Assembly (NCBI GenBank): GCA_963781955.1
Contig: CAWAHU010000003.1
Span: forward strand, 248,001-312,000
Length of the DNA: 64,000 nucleotides
From: Bog-473 sp963781955
GTDB taxonomy: Bacteria > Actinomycetota > Acidimicrobiia > Acidimicrobiales > RAAP-2
Direction: 5' to 3'
Shown here piece by piece: positions 34,714 to 44,336 of this stretch. The position numbers and the translations under genes are program-made. The notes under the pieces were generated by a model. That model was not told the DNA's origin, searched no databases, and worked only from the letters and a program-made list of their open reading frames with translations. The stretch's first letter is position 1. The number at the start of each line of letters is the position of its first letter.

Positions 34714-36177
34714 TCAGCCCGTGCCGATCGGGGCGGCGACGGGGATCCCGGACATGGTGATCACGCCGATCCCGCCCGACGGCCCCGCCACCTGGCTGAC
34801 CGCCGCCGGGCCGCTGGATTGCACCACGATCTGGTCGAGGCCGGCGTCGGCCAACGCTGATCCCGACACCACTGCCACACCGCTGGCCGGCAACGTCCCG
34901 GTGCCGACAACGCGGCGACCAGACGCCGTCACGGCGGCCGCGGTGTACGTCTCTGGTGCGCCGGACACGTTCAGCACCGCCAACCCCGCCGGCGCGGCGC
35001 CCGCGACGGGTACGGTGCCCGAGCTCCCCGGCGGGGGCATGACCCAGGTACCCGTCGGTGACTGCGCGTTGGCGCCGTCCACGCCGAGCGCTGTGCCGGC
35101 CTGAGGCGCGGACCACGACGACGGGCCCACCACCGTGCGCCCCACGACAACGCCTGCCCCGCCGCCCGTCGAGACGGTGGCCGAGTACTCCTGCCCGTCG
35201 GGTATGCGGGTCTCCGAGCTTGTGGCCACCACCCACGTGACGCCCGCGGCGACCTTACCGGTGATCGGCGCCAACGGTCCGGAGGGCAGGCGCACCTGCA
35301 CCGTGACCGACGCCGTCGCCGAACCTGGGTTCAAGACGTCGATCTCGGTGCTCGCGCCGGGAGACTCCTGTGCCACCGGGATGGACCACTCCGACTGTGC
35401 CGCGGCTGCGCCGAGAACCAGCGCCAGGCCCTGCGAGGGTCCGACGAACCGCTGGACCTCGGATGCCACCACCCGACCCGTGCGTGTCGAGACGATGGTG
35501 CTGACCGTCGGCTGCTGCTGCACATCGGCGGCGACGTCCTCCACCGCGATCTGGTCCGGCTCGAGCACGATCCCCTGGAAATTGATCGGGTGCACCACAC
35601 CGCCCGCGGTCACGAAGCTGAGGTCGACCACCACCGGCGTCGACGCCGGGTTGAACAGCGAGATGTCCAGCCCGTCCTGAGCGCTGGTGGAGCCGCCCGG
35701 GAAGTACCAGTGGGCGGACGTGCTGCTGGCGCAGGGGGCCTCCGACCAGCCGAGCGGGCCGTGGACCACCTGCGACACCGCCACACCCCCGCCCGAGACC
35801 ACTACGGACTGAGCCTCCCACGAGCCCGACGACGGTGCAGGGATCGGTGGAGTCACCGCGGCGTGCGGTGGGAGCGTCACCGCCGTCTGGGCGTGGCTGC
35901 CGCTGTCGCTCACCACCGAGACACTCGAGCCGATCCGGTGCCCCGTGGTGTTGGTGAGCACCAGGAACCCCGGTGCCGCGCCACCCTCGGTTGACTGCCC
36001 GGTGCAGTACCAAGCGGACGACTCGGCGTCGGCTGCGCCGACGAGCGCGGACGGCGCCGCCGGCGGGGGTGCGGCCGGCGTCCCGCCCACCTGGGCGAGG
36101 GCCACGCCCCCGACCACGACCAGCACGAGGGCGATGACCCTCCACCGGTGCAACGCCGTGGCGTGTCCGGGACTCAT
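34714..36177 (-). CDS. Secreted DUF5719-like protein
   Basis: The 487-residue protein starts with an N-terminal hydrophobic helix (VIALVLVVVGGVALAQVGG). It consists of repeated beta-rich modules with phrases such as FLVLTNTTGHRIG, LDISLFNPASTPVVVDLSF and IDVLNPGSATASVTVQV, which resemble the DUF5719 family. Its ATG overlaps the stop of the large glycosyltransferase gene (ATGA), so the two are translated together and may act together at the cell envelope. The biochemical role is unknown. Confidence 0.75.
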   Translation of the reverse strand: MSPGHATALHRWRVIALVLVVVGGVALAQVGGTPAAPPPAAPSALVGAADAESSAWYCTGQSTEGGAAPGFLVLTNTTGHRIGSSVSVVSDSGSHAQTAVTLPPHAAVTPPIPAPSSGSWEAQSVVVSGGGVAVSQVVHGPLGWSEAPCASSTSAHWYFPGGSTSAQDGLDISLFNPASTPVVVDLSFVTAGGVVHPINFQGIVLEPDQIAVEDVAADVQQQPTVSTIVSTRTGRVVASEVQRFVGPSQGLALVLGAAAAQSEWSIPVAQESPGASTEIDVLNPGSATASVTVQVRLPSGPLAPITGKVAAGVTWVVATSSETRIPDGQEYSATVSTGGGAGVVVGRTVVGPSSWSAPQAGTALGVDGANAQSPTGTWVMPPPGSSGTVPVAGAAPAGLAVLNVSGAPETYTAAAVTASGRRVVGTGTLPASGVAVVSGSALADAGLDQIVVQSSGPAAVSQVAGPSGGIGVITMSGIPVAAPIGTG

Positions 36178-39100
36178 TGCTGCTCCGCGCCACGGCGCCG
36201 GCGCCGGCGCGGCCCGATCAGGGCGACGGTGAGCACCACCCAGAGTGCCAGCTCCAGCGCGACCGCGATCGGTACCAGCGGGAACTGCGAGATCGACAGC
36301 GATCCCTGGCCCGCCGTGGCGGTGTACTGCGACGCCCATCCGAAGGCGGGACGTCGCACCGCCGTGTGACCGTCGACGGACAGTGTGAAGCTCCCGGCCG
36401 GTGCGTACCCGGCGTACACCGTGCCCGCGCTCACGGGTCCCGTGGCCGGGCCGCCGGCCGACAGCGCGCGCAGCACCGGCTGCCAGCCCACGACGTCGGC
36501 GCCGGCCGGCTGGGTCCACGTCTGTCCGGCCGGGAGCGGCGCCGCCCGCTCCCCCGTCACCGGCATGCTCTCCTCATTGGCGAACACCTGCACCCCGAAC
36601 TCCCCCGGCACCACCCTGAGGTCGCCCTGGGCCAGCAACTCGGCGTCGAGGCCGGGTGGCGGCGGCGCGCTGACCGAGGGGGTGCCACTGCCGACCATCG
36701 ACGGGGCCAGTGCATCGACCACCACGATGTACCGCACGCCCTCGGGCGCCAAGAGCCGCCCGAGGTGCACGGTGCCCCCCGAGGTGGCCAAACGGACGGC
36801 GTCGCTGACCAGGCTGGCCGGTCCGGGGCCGGCCGGGGTGAGCACCTGCTCGGTGTCGGGCAGGCTCTGTGGTGTGAGCGCGTAGGCCAGGCCCGACCCG
36901 ACGGACCAGCCCCCGGCGGGGACGGCGCGCGGATCGCCGAGCCACAGGACACGGGCCACGCCCGTCGTCGAGGGCTGGTCGAGGAACGCCAGCGGCTGCT
37001 CGACCCCCTGGGAGGGCAGTCCCCAGCGCCCCCCGACGGCCGAGACGACCACGGGCAGCAGCCCCACGCCTACGAAGACCAGAGCCACGACGCTCACGAC
37101 CTGGCGCCAGCCGAACTCTCGGCCGGCCAGGTCGTTCTCGAAGGCCGAGATCCCGAGCCCGACGCATGCGGCCACCGCCAACGCGGCGGGGACCAGGACC
37201 ACGGGCTCCGACGGGGTGAACGCACCCAGGTCGCCCCGGGAGGTGGCGAGGGCCAGACCCCATGAGGCCAATGCCGACACCCACAGGCGCGCCGCCCAGA
37301 CCAGCCGCGTCCCGCGCCCGAGCACCAACGGCAGGAGCGCGGAGACGACGAGCAGCCAGACGACGGGCGAGCGCGCCGCGGGGCCGACGGCGAAGCGCAC
37401 CACCTCACCCCATCCCGGCGCCGTGGCGGCCGACACCGGCAGTCCGAAGATCCCGATCGACGCCCGTCCGGCCAGCAGCGTGCCGACCACCCAGGGCAGC
37501 ACGAGCACGAGCGCCACGCCCACGCCCCCGAGGGCGGTCAAGAGCAGGTGGCCGGCGCGCTCGCGGACCCCGACGAGAAGGGCGCCGGCCTCCCAGGCCG
37601 CGGCCGCCACCAGGACCATGGGCACCACGGCAGGGGCGAAGCCGCCGGCTGCGGCGATGATTGCTCCGAGGATGACCACCTGACCCATGTGGCTGGTGCG
37701 CCACGGTGCACCGGGTGGCCGCGGCGTCTCGGGGGAGAAGGGCACGAGGCCGGCGGCACGGGCGAGACGGACGGCGACGAAGGGGAACGCGGCATAGGCG
37801 GCGAGGCCGTCCCAGCGCCCGGTGCCCAACGCCCCGTACGCCAGTGGCAGTCCCAGATAGCAGATGACGGCGAGCACGCGGGCACGCGGCGACACCAGCG
37901 GGCGCATGAAGCGGGAGACCCCCCACGCACCGGCAGGGATGCACCCGAGCAGGAGGACCTTCTGCACGGCCGACATGGCGCCGAGGAGCACCGTGCCGGT
38001 CAGACCGACGAGGCCGAAGGCTGGCGAGGCCGGCGCCGTTGTGCCCACGCCGGCCGCCTGCCAGCCCGAGAAGAAGTGGTGCCAGCTCGTCGCCCATGAG
38101 GGCAACGGGGCCAGCTGGCCCACCAGTGGCAACGTCCCGAAGATCAGCTCACGCGTGCCGAGCGTCACCACCACCAGCGCCAGCACCACCGCCAGCACCC
38201 GCTGGCGGCCCGACCCCATCGGGACCGCTCGCACGCGACGGCCAAAGCGGTCCCGGCCCGCCCGCCGGCCCAGGTCGTCGAGCTCGTCGAAGTCTGCGTC
38301 CTCGCTGAACGCCGCGCCGACGCTCCCGGTCAGCACCGCCACGTCCTCGTGGTCGTCGTGCGCGTGGTGCGCGCGGTTCGACGCCCCGACTGCGTTGGCC
38401 GCTGCGAGGCCCTGGTACGAGAGCCGGCTGAAGTACTTCGAGAGCCGGGCGCTCCCCCGCACCTGGAGCCTCCGGACTTCGGAGTCGGGCAGCAGTCGGT
38501 GAGTGGACAGCTGGCGGCGCAAGACTTTGATCTCGGACCACCGGCGAGCATTCCAGCGCCAGGCGCCCGCGACCGCCCGTACACGGTCCCGGTCGCGCGC
38601 GAACAGGCCGATGAGGATCTCGCCGAGCGCCAACAATGCCGCCTGGGGCAGCACCCGGAGCAGGTGGAAGGGCGAGTAGTTCTTCAGGACGGCGCGCAGC
38701 TCGTGGCGGCGCTGGAGCATCTGCATGGTGACCGGGTGCCGGCCTTCGACCTCCTGGCCGGCGGCCGGCGGCGGCTCGAGCCCGCCGGCGACCACCTCGC
38801 GGTGGCGCACACGGGCCCCGGGCGCCACGACGACGCGTGAACCTGCCACCTGGCTCCGCCACGACAGGTCGAGGTCCTCGCCCATGGCGACGATCCCGCC
38901 GTCGAATCCGTCGAGCTCCGCGAACAGGTCGGCGCGCACGAGCATGCACCCGCCCGGCGCCACGAACACGTCTCGCACGGCGTCGTGCTGGCCGTGGTCC
39001 ACCTCCCCCTCGAGCACTCGCTCGACCACCGCTCCGGTCTTGTCGGCGCTCATCCCGACGTGCAGGAGGATGTTCGGATCGTCCCAGTTGACGAACTTGG

Positions 39101-39458
39101 GCGACACCACCCCGGCGTTGGACCGGAACGCCTCCTCGACCAGCAGATGCACGACGTCGGGGTCGAGCGCCACGTCGTCATGGCACAGCAGGTAGAAGGC
39201 GGCCCCTTCGACCATCCCGAGGGCCTCGTTTGTCGCCGCCGCGTAGCCGGTCCGCCCCGGCAGGTGGCGCACAAAGGCGTCGGGCAGGACGCGCCCGACC
39301 CGCGCCGTGACCTTCTCGGCCTGGTCCCCGACGGCTAGCACCAGGACCGAGAGCTCGGCGTAGTCCTGGTCGGCCAGCGACGACAGCGCCTCGTCGAACC
39401 AGGGGCCCGGGCCCGCCGTGACCATGACGGCGACCACGGCCGGCACTTGGGCGTCCAT
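36174..39458 (-). CDS. Large membrane glycosyltransferase (GT2 domain plus polytopic C-terminal domain)
   Basis: The 1,094-residue product begins with a GT2 domain: VVAVMVTAGPGPWFDEAL, then LLCHDDVALDPDVVHLL as the DxD-like loop, the PGGCMLVRADLF acceptor motif and GEDLDLSWRSQVAG. About residues 420-930 contain ten or more membrane helices, followed by a large extracytoplasmic region and a last helix before a basic tail (GPRRRRRRG). The architecture suggests transfer of a sugar to a lipid-linked or surface glycan. The ATG at 39458 is chosen; a GTG at 39494 is possible. It is coupled to the DUF5719 gene. Confidence 0.82.
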   Translation of the reverse strand: MDAQVPAVVAVMVTAGPGPWFDEALSSLADQDYAELSVLVLAVGDQAEKVTARVGRVLPDAFVRHLPGRTGYAAATNEALGMVEGAAFYLLCHDDVALDPDVVHLLVEEAFRSNAGVVSPKFVNWDDPNILLHVGMSADKTGAVVERVLEGEVDHGQHDAVRDVFVAPGGCMLVRADLFAELDGFDGGIVAMGEDLDLSWRSQVAGSRVVVAPGARVRHREVVAGGLEPPPAAGQEVEGRHPVTMQMLQRRHELRAVLKNYSPFHLLRVLPQAALLALGEILIGLFARDRDRVRAVAGAWRWNARRWSEIKVLRRQLSTHRLLPDSEVRRLQVRGSARLSKYFSRLSYQGLAAANAVGASNRAHHAHDDHEDVAVLTGSVGAAFSEDADFDELDDLGRRAGRDRFGRRVRAVPMGSGRQRVLAVVLALVVVTLGTRELIFGTLPLVGQLAPLPSWATSWHHFFSGWQAAGVGTTAPASPAFGLVGLTGTVLLGAMSAVQKVLLLGCIPAGAWGVSRFMRPLVSPRARVLAVICYLGLPLAYGALGTGRWDGLAAYAAFPFVAVRLARAAGLVPFSPETPRPPGAPWRTSHMGQVVILGAIIAAAGGFAPAVVPMVLVAAAAWEAGALLVGVRERAGHLLLTALGGVGVALVLVLPWVVGTLLAGRASIGIFGLPVSAATAPGWGEVVRFAVGPAARSPVVWLLVVSALLPLVLGRGTRLVWAARLWVSALASWGLALATSRGDLGAFTPSEPVVLVPAALAVAACVGLGISAFENDLAGREFGWRQVVSVVALVFVGVGLLPVVVSAVGGRWGLPSQGVEQPLAFLDQPSTTGVARVLWLGDPRAVPAGGWSVGSGLAYALTPQSLPDTEQVLTPAGPGPASLVSDAVRLATSGGTVHLGRLLAPEGVRYIVVVDALAPSMVGSGTPSVSAPPPPGLDAELLAQGDLRVVPGEFGVQVFANEESMPVTGERAAPLPAGQTWTQPAGADVVGWQPVLRALSAGGPATGPVSAGTVYAGYAPAGSFTLSVDGHTAVRRPAFGWASQYTATAGQGSLSISQFPLVPIAVALELALWVVLTVALIGPRRRRRRGAEQQ

Positions 39459-39682
39459 CAGGCGACTGAGACTACCTGGTCCCAATTCCGCCACCCCGGC
39501 GCGCGACGGCTCCGCCTACGGGTCCCCAGAGGGCGGTCAGTGCTTGCTACTGTTTAACGCCAGTGATACTCTTGTACACATACAGTGCATCGTCGGCGTA
39601 GGATCCATCGGCTGCGCGCATCCCCACCATCCCCACCATTCCCGGCACCAGGACCGACACCGCCACCGAGGAAGGAGCACCG

Positions 39683-39922
39683 ATGCCCGACGTGCCCACC
39701 AACTTCAGCAACCTCTCGAGGGGGGTCACCGACCTCGCCCGAGATGCTGCCTACGTGGCAGTCGGCCTCGGCGTCCTCGGGTACCAGCGGGCCCAGGTGC
39801 AGCGCGTCGAGCTGCAGAACCGGCTGTCCAAGGACTTGACGCACGCGGTCCACTTCGTCGAGAGCACCCTGCAGCCGATCGAGGAGAGGCTGACCCTCAT
39901 CCGCGAGCGCATCACCGCCTGA
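39683..39922 (+). CDS. Small conserved-looking protein, 79 residues
   Basis: The product has a central weakly hydrophobic stretch (AAYVAVGLGVLGYQRAQVQR) and an amphipathic, charged C-terminal helix. GAAGGAG lies just before the ATG. It is preceded by an unusually AT-rich patch (about 39541-39600) that probably holds its promoter. No family was recognised; a membrane-peripheral or phasin-like role is possible but unsupported. Confidence 0.65.
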   Translation: MPDVPTNFSNLSRGVTDLARDAAYVAVGLGVLGYQRAQVQRVELQNRLSKDLTHAVHFVESTLQPIEERLTLIRERITA

Positions 39923-39977
39923 CCGGAACGTATCGGGCCGTCGCGCCCGGCGGCACCTGCATTCCGGGCTCAGCCGT

Positions 39978-40869
39978 TCAGCGCTCCACCCACGATGCGA
40001 GGACGTCAGCCAGCGTCGTCTTGAGCGGGATGGTCGGTGTCCAGCCTGTGGCCTCCTCCAACCGCGTGGCGTCGCCGCGCAGGACCGGCACGTCGACGGG
40101 TCGCACCAGGGCCGGGTCCGTCTCGAGGGTGAGGTCCGCTCCCGCCAGCTCGAGGATCTGCGCAGCCACCTCCGACATGGCCACGTCGAGCCCCGAGCAG
40201 ACGTTGTAGATCTCCCCGGCGGCGCCTTGCTCCATCAAGAGGCGATAGGCCACCACGACGTCGCGCACGTCGGTGAAGTCGCGTCGCGTGGTCAGCGTCC
40301 CCACCGAGAGGGACGACGCACCGGTGCGCTGGGCCTCGACGACGCGCTTGGCCAGCGCGGGAACGAAGAAGTTGGGCGCCTGGCCCGGGCCGATGTGGTT
40401 GAAGGGCCGGACCACGACCACCGGCTGGCCAAACCCCCTCCAGGCTTGCAGGGCCACCGCTTCTGCCGCGAGCTTGCTGGCCGCGTACGGGCTGGCGGGC
40501 TCCGTCGGCGTGCGCTCGGTCAGCGGCAACTGCTCGGGGCGCACCACGCCGTAGACCTCGGCCGAGCTGACCACCAGGACGCGCTGGCATCGGGTCGAGC
40601 GACCGTGCCGCCGCCAGGATCTCGGCCGTGCCGAGCACGTTGACGCGGAGCACCTGGCTCGGCTGGTCCCAGCTCTCGCCCACATGGGTGAGGGCGGCGA
40701 GGTGGTACACGGCGTGGGGCCGCACGTCCCCCATGACGCGGCGCACCGCCTCACCGTCGGCCACGTCTGTCTCGATGTCGATCACGGCGACCTCGTCGCC
40801 CTGCTCCTCGAGGTGCGCGGCCAGCCAGTGCCCGACGAAGCCCTTCCCCCCGGTGATCAGCGCTCGCAC
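39978..40869 (-). pseudogene. NAD-dependent epimerase/GDP-6-deoxymannose reductase-like, one frameshift
   Basis: From the GTG at 40869 the frame reads VRALITGGKGFVGHWLAAHL (Rossmann), YHLAALTHVGESWDQP and NVLGTAEILAAAR. Near 40588 one extra C shifts the frame. The rest continues with VLVVSSAEVYG, SPYAASKLAAEAV (the YxxxK dyad) and VRPFNHIGPGQAPNFFVP to the stop at 39978. Removing one base gives 296 residues, normal for RMD-type reductases. The family reduces GDP-4-keto-6-deoxymannose; no GDP-mannose dehydratase is visible nearby. It is the last gene of the glycan operon. Confidence 0.8.
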
Positions 40870-40879
40870 CGGCGGAACC

Positions 40880-42044
40880 CTACTGCGGGCCTGCCCGCGC
40901 CACCGCATAGGCCTCCAGGTGCCGTTCCACGCTCGCCTCCCACGTGCATTCCCCCGCCACGGCGATGCCCAGGGCCCGGCGCTCCGAGTGGCGACCCTCG
41001 TCGAGGGCGGCCCGCAACGCCTCCGCCAGTCCGGAGACGTCCCCCGGGGGCACCAGCAGCGCGGCGCCCCCGGCCAGCTCGGCCATGGCCGTGCCCTCGG
41101 TGGTCACGAGCGGCGCACCGCAGGCCAGGGCCTCGAGCGTGGGGAGCCCGAAGCCCTCCTCGTACGCCGGGTAGGCGACGACCGCCGCCTGGCGGAGCAG
41201 GGCCGGGACGGCGTCGTCGGGCAAATAGCCCGTCCGCACGATGCGGTCGCCGTGACGGGCGGCAGCCAGGGCTCGCTCGGTCTCGTCCATCCCCCACCCC
41301 ACCTGGCCGCCCAGGACCAGCACGGTGTCGCGGGCGGCGTCGGCCAGCCGGTCGAAGGCACAGATCAGCGGCACCAGGCCCTTGCGCGGCTCGAGGGTGC
41401 CGACGAAGGCCACCAGCGGGGCGTCGGCGGGCACGCCGAGGGCGCTCAGAACATCCCGGTCCCCACCCGTGGCGGGCTCCTCGGGCCCAAAGCGCTCGTG
41501 ATCCACGCCGTGGGGCGCCACCACGACGGGCACCCGTACGTCGCACACCTGGTGCAGGCGGTCGGCCGTGACCTGGCTCACGCAGATGACGACGCCGGCA
41601 CGCCGTGCGGCCGTCCGGATGGCGCGGCGGAAGAAGGCCACCTTGGAGCGCACGTGCCACTCGGGGTGGTCGAAGAATGTGCAGTCGTGCACGGTCACCG
41701 CGCACTGGCACCGGGGAGCGGGCCGGCATGGTGTAGTGCGGCCCGTGATGCACCGCGACACCGAGGCTTCGCAGCGCCGAGGCCATCCCGAGCTGCTCGA
41801 AGACGAGGCGCCCCGGCCGCGAGGCGGGGACGCTGGCGCGCACCCTCGCGCCGACCGGGCCGCCGGAGGCCGCACCGGCCAACGACTGCCAGCGCGCCTC
41901 GTCCCCCCGCCGGGCCAGCAGGGTGAGCTCGACGTCGTCACGAGCGGCCAGCCCCCGCGCCAGGGCGATCGTGTAGTAGCCGGCGCCGCCCGGGCGCGCC
42001 GGCACGGCGGAGACGTCCAGGGCGAGCCCGAGCGACCCGCTCAC
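40880..42044 (-). pseudogene. Glycosyltransferase, family 4 type, one frameshift
   Basis: The N-terminal part reads LGLALDVSAVPARPGGAGYY and QLGMASALRSLGVAVHHGPH. One extra G near 41703 shifts the frame just before AVTVHDCTFFDHPEWH. The C-terminal nucleotide-binding half is complete, with FVGTLEPRKGL, IVRTGYLPDDAVP and AYEEGFGLPTLEALACG. Corrected length is 387 residues. The GTG at 42044 overlaps the preceding stop (GTGA). It is one of three related transferases in a row. The sugar donor is probably a nucleotide sugar such as GDP-mannose (inference). Confidence 0.82.
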
Positions 42045-43171
42045 CGCAACGACCGCCAGAGCGTCACGTAGTGGCGGGCCGCGGCATGCCAGGTGCGCGA
42101 GCGGGCGTGCGCGGCGCCGCGCGCCGCCAGGTCGGCCCGCGCCACCTCGTCCGTCAGCACCTCCGCGAGCCCCGCCGCGATGTCGTCCACGTCGAGAGGG
42201 TCGACGAGGCGGGCCGGTGCGGTGCCGACATCGCCGAGATCGTGCACGCTCGGCACCTGGTCGGAGACGAGCGTGGGCGTCCCCTGCACCATCGCTTCGA
42301 GCGGCGGCATCCCGTAGCCCTCGGTCAACGGTACGTATGCGAAGGCCTGGGCCCGTCCGTAGAGCGCCGCCAGACACCCGTCGTCCACGCGGTGCGCGAG
42401 GACGACGCCCTCGGCACCGGTCGCCGGATCGGCGCCCCACCCCGACGGCCCGACGACGAGCAGCGGCCACGGGCCCGGCAGGGACGGCCGCACCCTGGCA
42501 TAGGCCTGCACCAGTCGGTCCAGGTTCTTGCGCGGCTCGAGCGTGCCGACGGTCAGCACGAACGGGCCGCGCACGCCGTGGCGCTCGAGGAGGGCGTCGG
42601 CCCCGATGTGGTCCGGCGGCGGGAGGTGGTCGGCGCCGCCGGGCACCACGGTGACCCGGGACGGGTCGACGCCCGACGACGTGAGATCGGCGGCCACCAG
42701 CCGCGACGGCGTGACGAACGCCGCCGCGCGCCGCTGTGCCCGGGCCAGGGCGGCCTCATGCCAGCGGGCCCCGCGCCGCGTCGTCGCCTCGGGGTACCGG
42801 CGCCACGCAAGGTCGTGCACGGTGACGGCCAGACGGCTGCCGCTGCCGGAGCGCAACGGCGGCGCGGCGAGGGACACGGCATGGACCACGTCGAACCCGT
42901 CGGGCGCGTGCACCAGGCCGTGGTCCCAGGCCCTGGTCAACAGCGGACCCGGGAGTCCCGAAGTGCGCAGGGGCAGCCCGAAGGCGCGCAACGGGTCAGC
43001 CGAGGCCCGGCCCGGCGGACGGCTGGCCAGCAGTGTCACTGCGGCGCCGTCCCCTTCCTGGTTGCAGCGGGACAGCCCGCCCAACAGGCCGGTCGTGAAC
43101 GTCCCGATCCCCCCGGGGACCTGCCGGCGCAGCTGCTCGACCGCCACCAGCACCCGGGTCGGGTCAGCCAC
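42041..43171 (-). CDS. Glycosyltransferase, family 4 type
   Basis: The 376-residue transferase has the N-terminal GGIGTFTTGLLGGL acceptor-side loop, AVTVHDLAWRRYPEA, FVLTVGTLEPRKNLDRLV in the donor half and YVPLTEGYGMPPLEAMVQG as the E-x7-E-like region. It overlaps the upstream transferase by eight bases and the downstream one by four, so all three are probably made together. It likely adds one sugar to a lipid-linked or surface glycan. Donor and acceptor are unknown. Confidence 0.87.
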   Translation of the reverse strand: MADPTRVLVAVEQLRRQVPGGIGTFTTGLLGGLSRCNQEGDGAAVTLLASRPPGRASADPLRAFGLPLRTSGLPGPLLTRAWDHGLVHAPDGFDVVHAVSLAAPPLRSGSGSRLAVTVHDLAWRRYPEATTRRGARWHEAALARAQRRAAAFVTPSRLVAADLTSSGVDPSRVTVVPGGADHLPPPDHIGADALLERHGVRGPFVLTVGTLEPRKNLDRLVQAYARVRPSLPGPWPLLVVGPSGWGADPATGAEGVVLAHRVDDGCLAALYGRAQAFAYVPLTEGYGMPPLEAMVQGTPTLVSDQVPSVHDLGDVGTAPARLVDPLDVDDIAAGLAEVLTDEVARADLAARGAAHARSRTWHAAARHYVTLWRSLR

Positions 43172-44336
43172 CGGACCCCCCGGCCACGTCGCGGTAGAGC
43201 TGCTCGAGCCCGGCGCCGCAGCTCTCCCACGAGTAGCGCGCCGCCCACGCCCGGCCGGCCGCCACCAGCCGATTGCGCAGTGCCTCGTCCCCCAGGCAGC
43301 CGTCGATGGCCGCAGCGAGGGCGTCGACGTCGCCGGGCTCGACGAGCAAGGCTGCGTCGCCGAGAATCTCGGGCAACGAGCCGGCCCGCGTAGCCACGAC
43401 CGGCACGCCTGCCTGCATGGCCTGCAGCGGGGGGAAGCCGAAGCCTTCGTAGAGCGACGGGTACGCCAGCACGCTGGCCCCGGCGAGCAACGCCCCCAGG
43501 TCGGGCGCCTCGACCCAGCCGGTGCGCACGATCCGGTCTCGCGCGGGGGACGCGGCGACGGCAGCCGACAACGGCTCCTCACCCCAGCCCGGCGGGCCGG
43601 CGAGGACGAGGGAGACGTCGTCGTGGCGCGCCGCCACGGCGCCGAAGGCACCGACGAGCCCGGGAAGGTCCTTGCGCGGCTCCGCCGTCCCGATGGCCAG
43701 GCAGTAACGGCCGGCGCCGGCCGGGAGCAGCCGGGCCAGGACCCCGGCCACCTGCGCACCGTCGGGCCGCGGCAGCTCGGGGACGCCCGGGTGCACCACC
43801 CGCACCCGGTCGGGCGCCGCGCCGAAGGCCTCGACCACCTCGGCCGCCACGAAGGCCGAGTCGGCGTGCACCCAGGCACCACGCCCGAGGGCCCGCCGGA
43901 TCAGGCCCGGATACGCGAGCGTCGCCCGGTTGCACAACTCCGGGTGGCGCAGGGGCGTGAGGTCGTGCACCGAGACCACCGCCGGGCACCGGGACGGTGG
44001 CACGACGAAGTTGGTGCCGTGCACGACGTCCAGCGGCCCGATGAACCACTCGACGGGCGGCACGTCGGCGTGCGCCCAGAGGGCGTGCAGCGGCCGGGCC
44101 GGCATGGGGCGCTGGGGCGCCGGCACACCGGGCGGCAAGCGGATGTCGATGCCCTTGCGCCGGCGCCAGCTCACGGCGAAAGCCCGCACGTCGATCCCGG
44201 GTCGCGCCGCCAGCGCGGCCAGCGCACCGTGGCAGAAGGCACCGATGCCGGTCGGGAGACCGAGCAGTGGCGTGGCGTCGAGCGCGACGCGCAGGTTCGC
44301 CCGTTCGGCGACCGGGGGCGGGCCGACGCTGCTCAG
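43164..44336 (-). CDS. Glycosyltransferase, family 4 type, apparent CTG start
   Basis: The product is about 390 residues: LRVALDATPLLGLPTGIGAF, VSVHDLTPLRHPELC, LAIGTAEPRKDLPGLVG, IVRTGWVEAPDLGALL and LYEGFGFPPLQAMQAG. No ATG or GTG lies in frame near the expected start. A CTG at 44336 overlaps the SDR stop as CTGA, mirroring the ATGA and GTGA overlaps of its neighbours, and is the best start. A hidden indel upstream is the alternative. It shares donor-site motifs with the next two genes, suggesting duplication. Confidence 0.82.
   Translation of the reverse strand: MSSVGPPPVAERANLRVALDATPLLGLPTGIGAFCHGALAALAARPGIDVRAFAVSWRRRKGIDIRLPPGVPAPQRPMPARPLHALWAHADVPPVEWFIGPLDVVHGTNFVVPPSRCPAVVSVHDLTPLRHPELCNRATLAYPGLIRRALGRGAWVHADSAFVAAEVVEAFGAAPDRVRVVHPGVPELPRPDGAQVAGVLARLLPAGAGRYCLAIGTAEPRKDLPGLVGAFGAVAARHDDVSLVLAGPPGWGEEPLSAAVAASPARDRIVRTGWVEAPDLGALLAGASVLAYPSLYEGFGFPPLQAMQAGVPVVATRAGSLPEILGDAALLVEPGDVDALAAAIDGCLGDEALRNRLVAAGRAWAARYSWESCGAGLEQLYRDVAGGSGG

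Noticed and set aside
34699..34715. GACCG-N7-CGGTC hairpin as a terminator
   Set aside because: Five pairs with a GC-rich loop and no T tract are expected by chance at this base composition.
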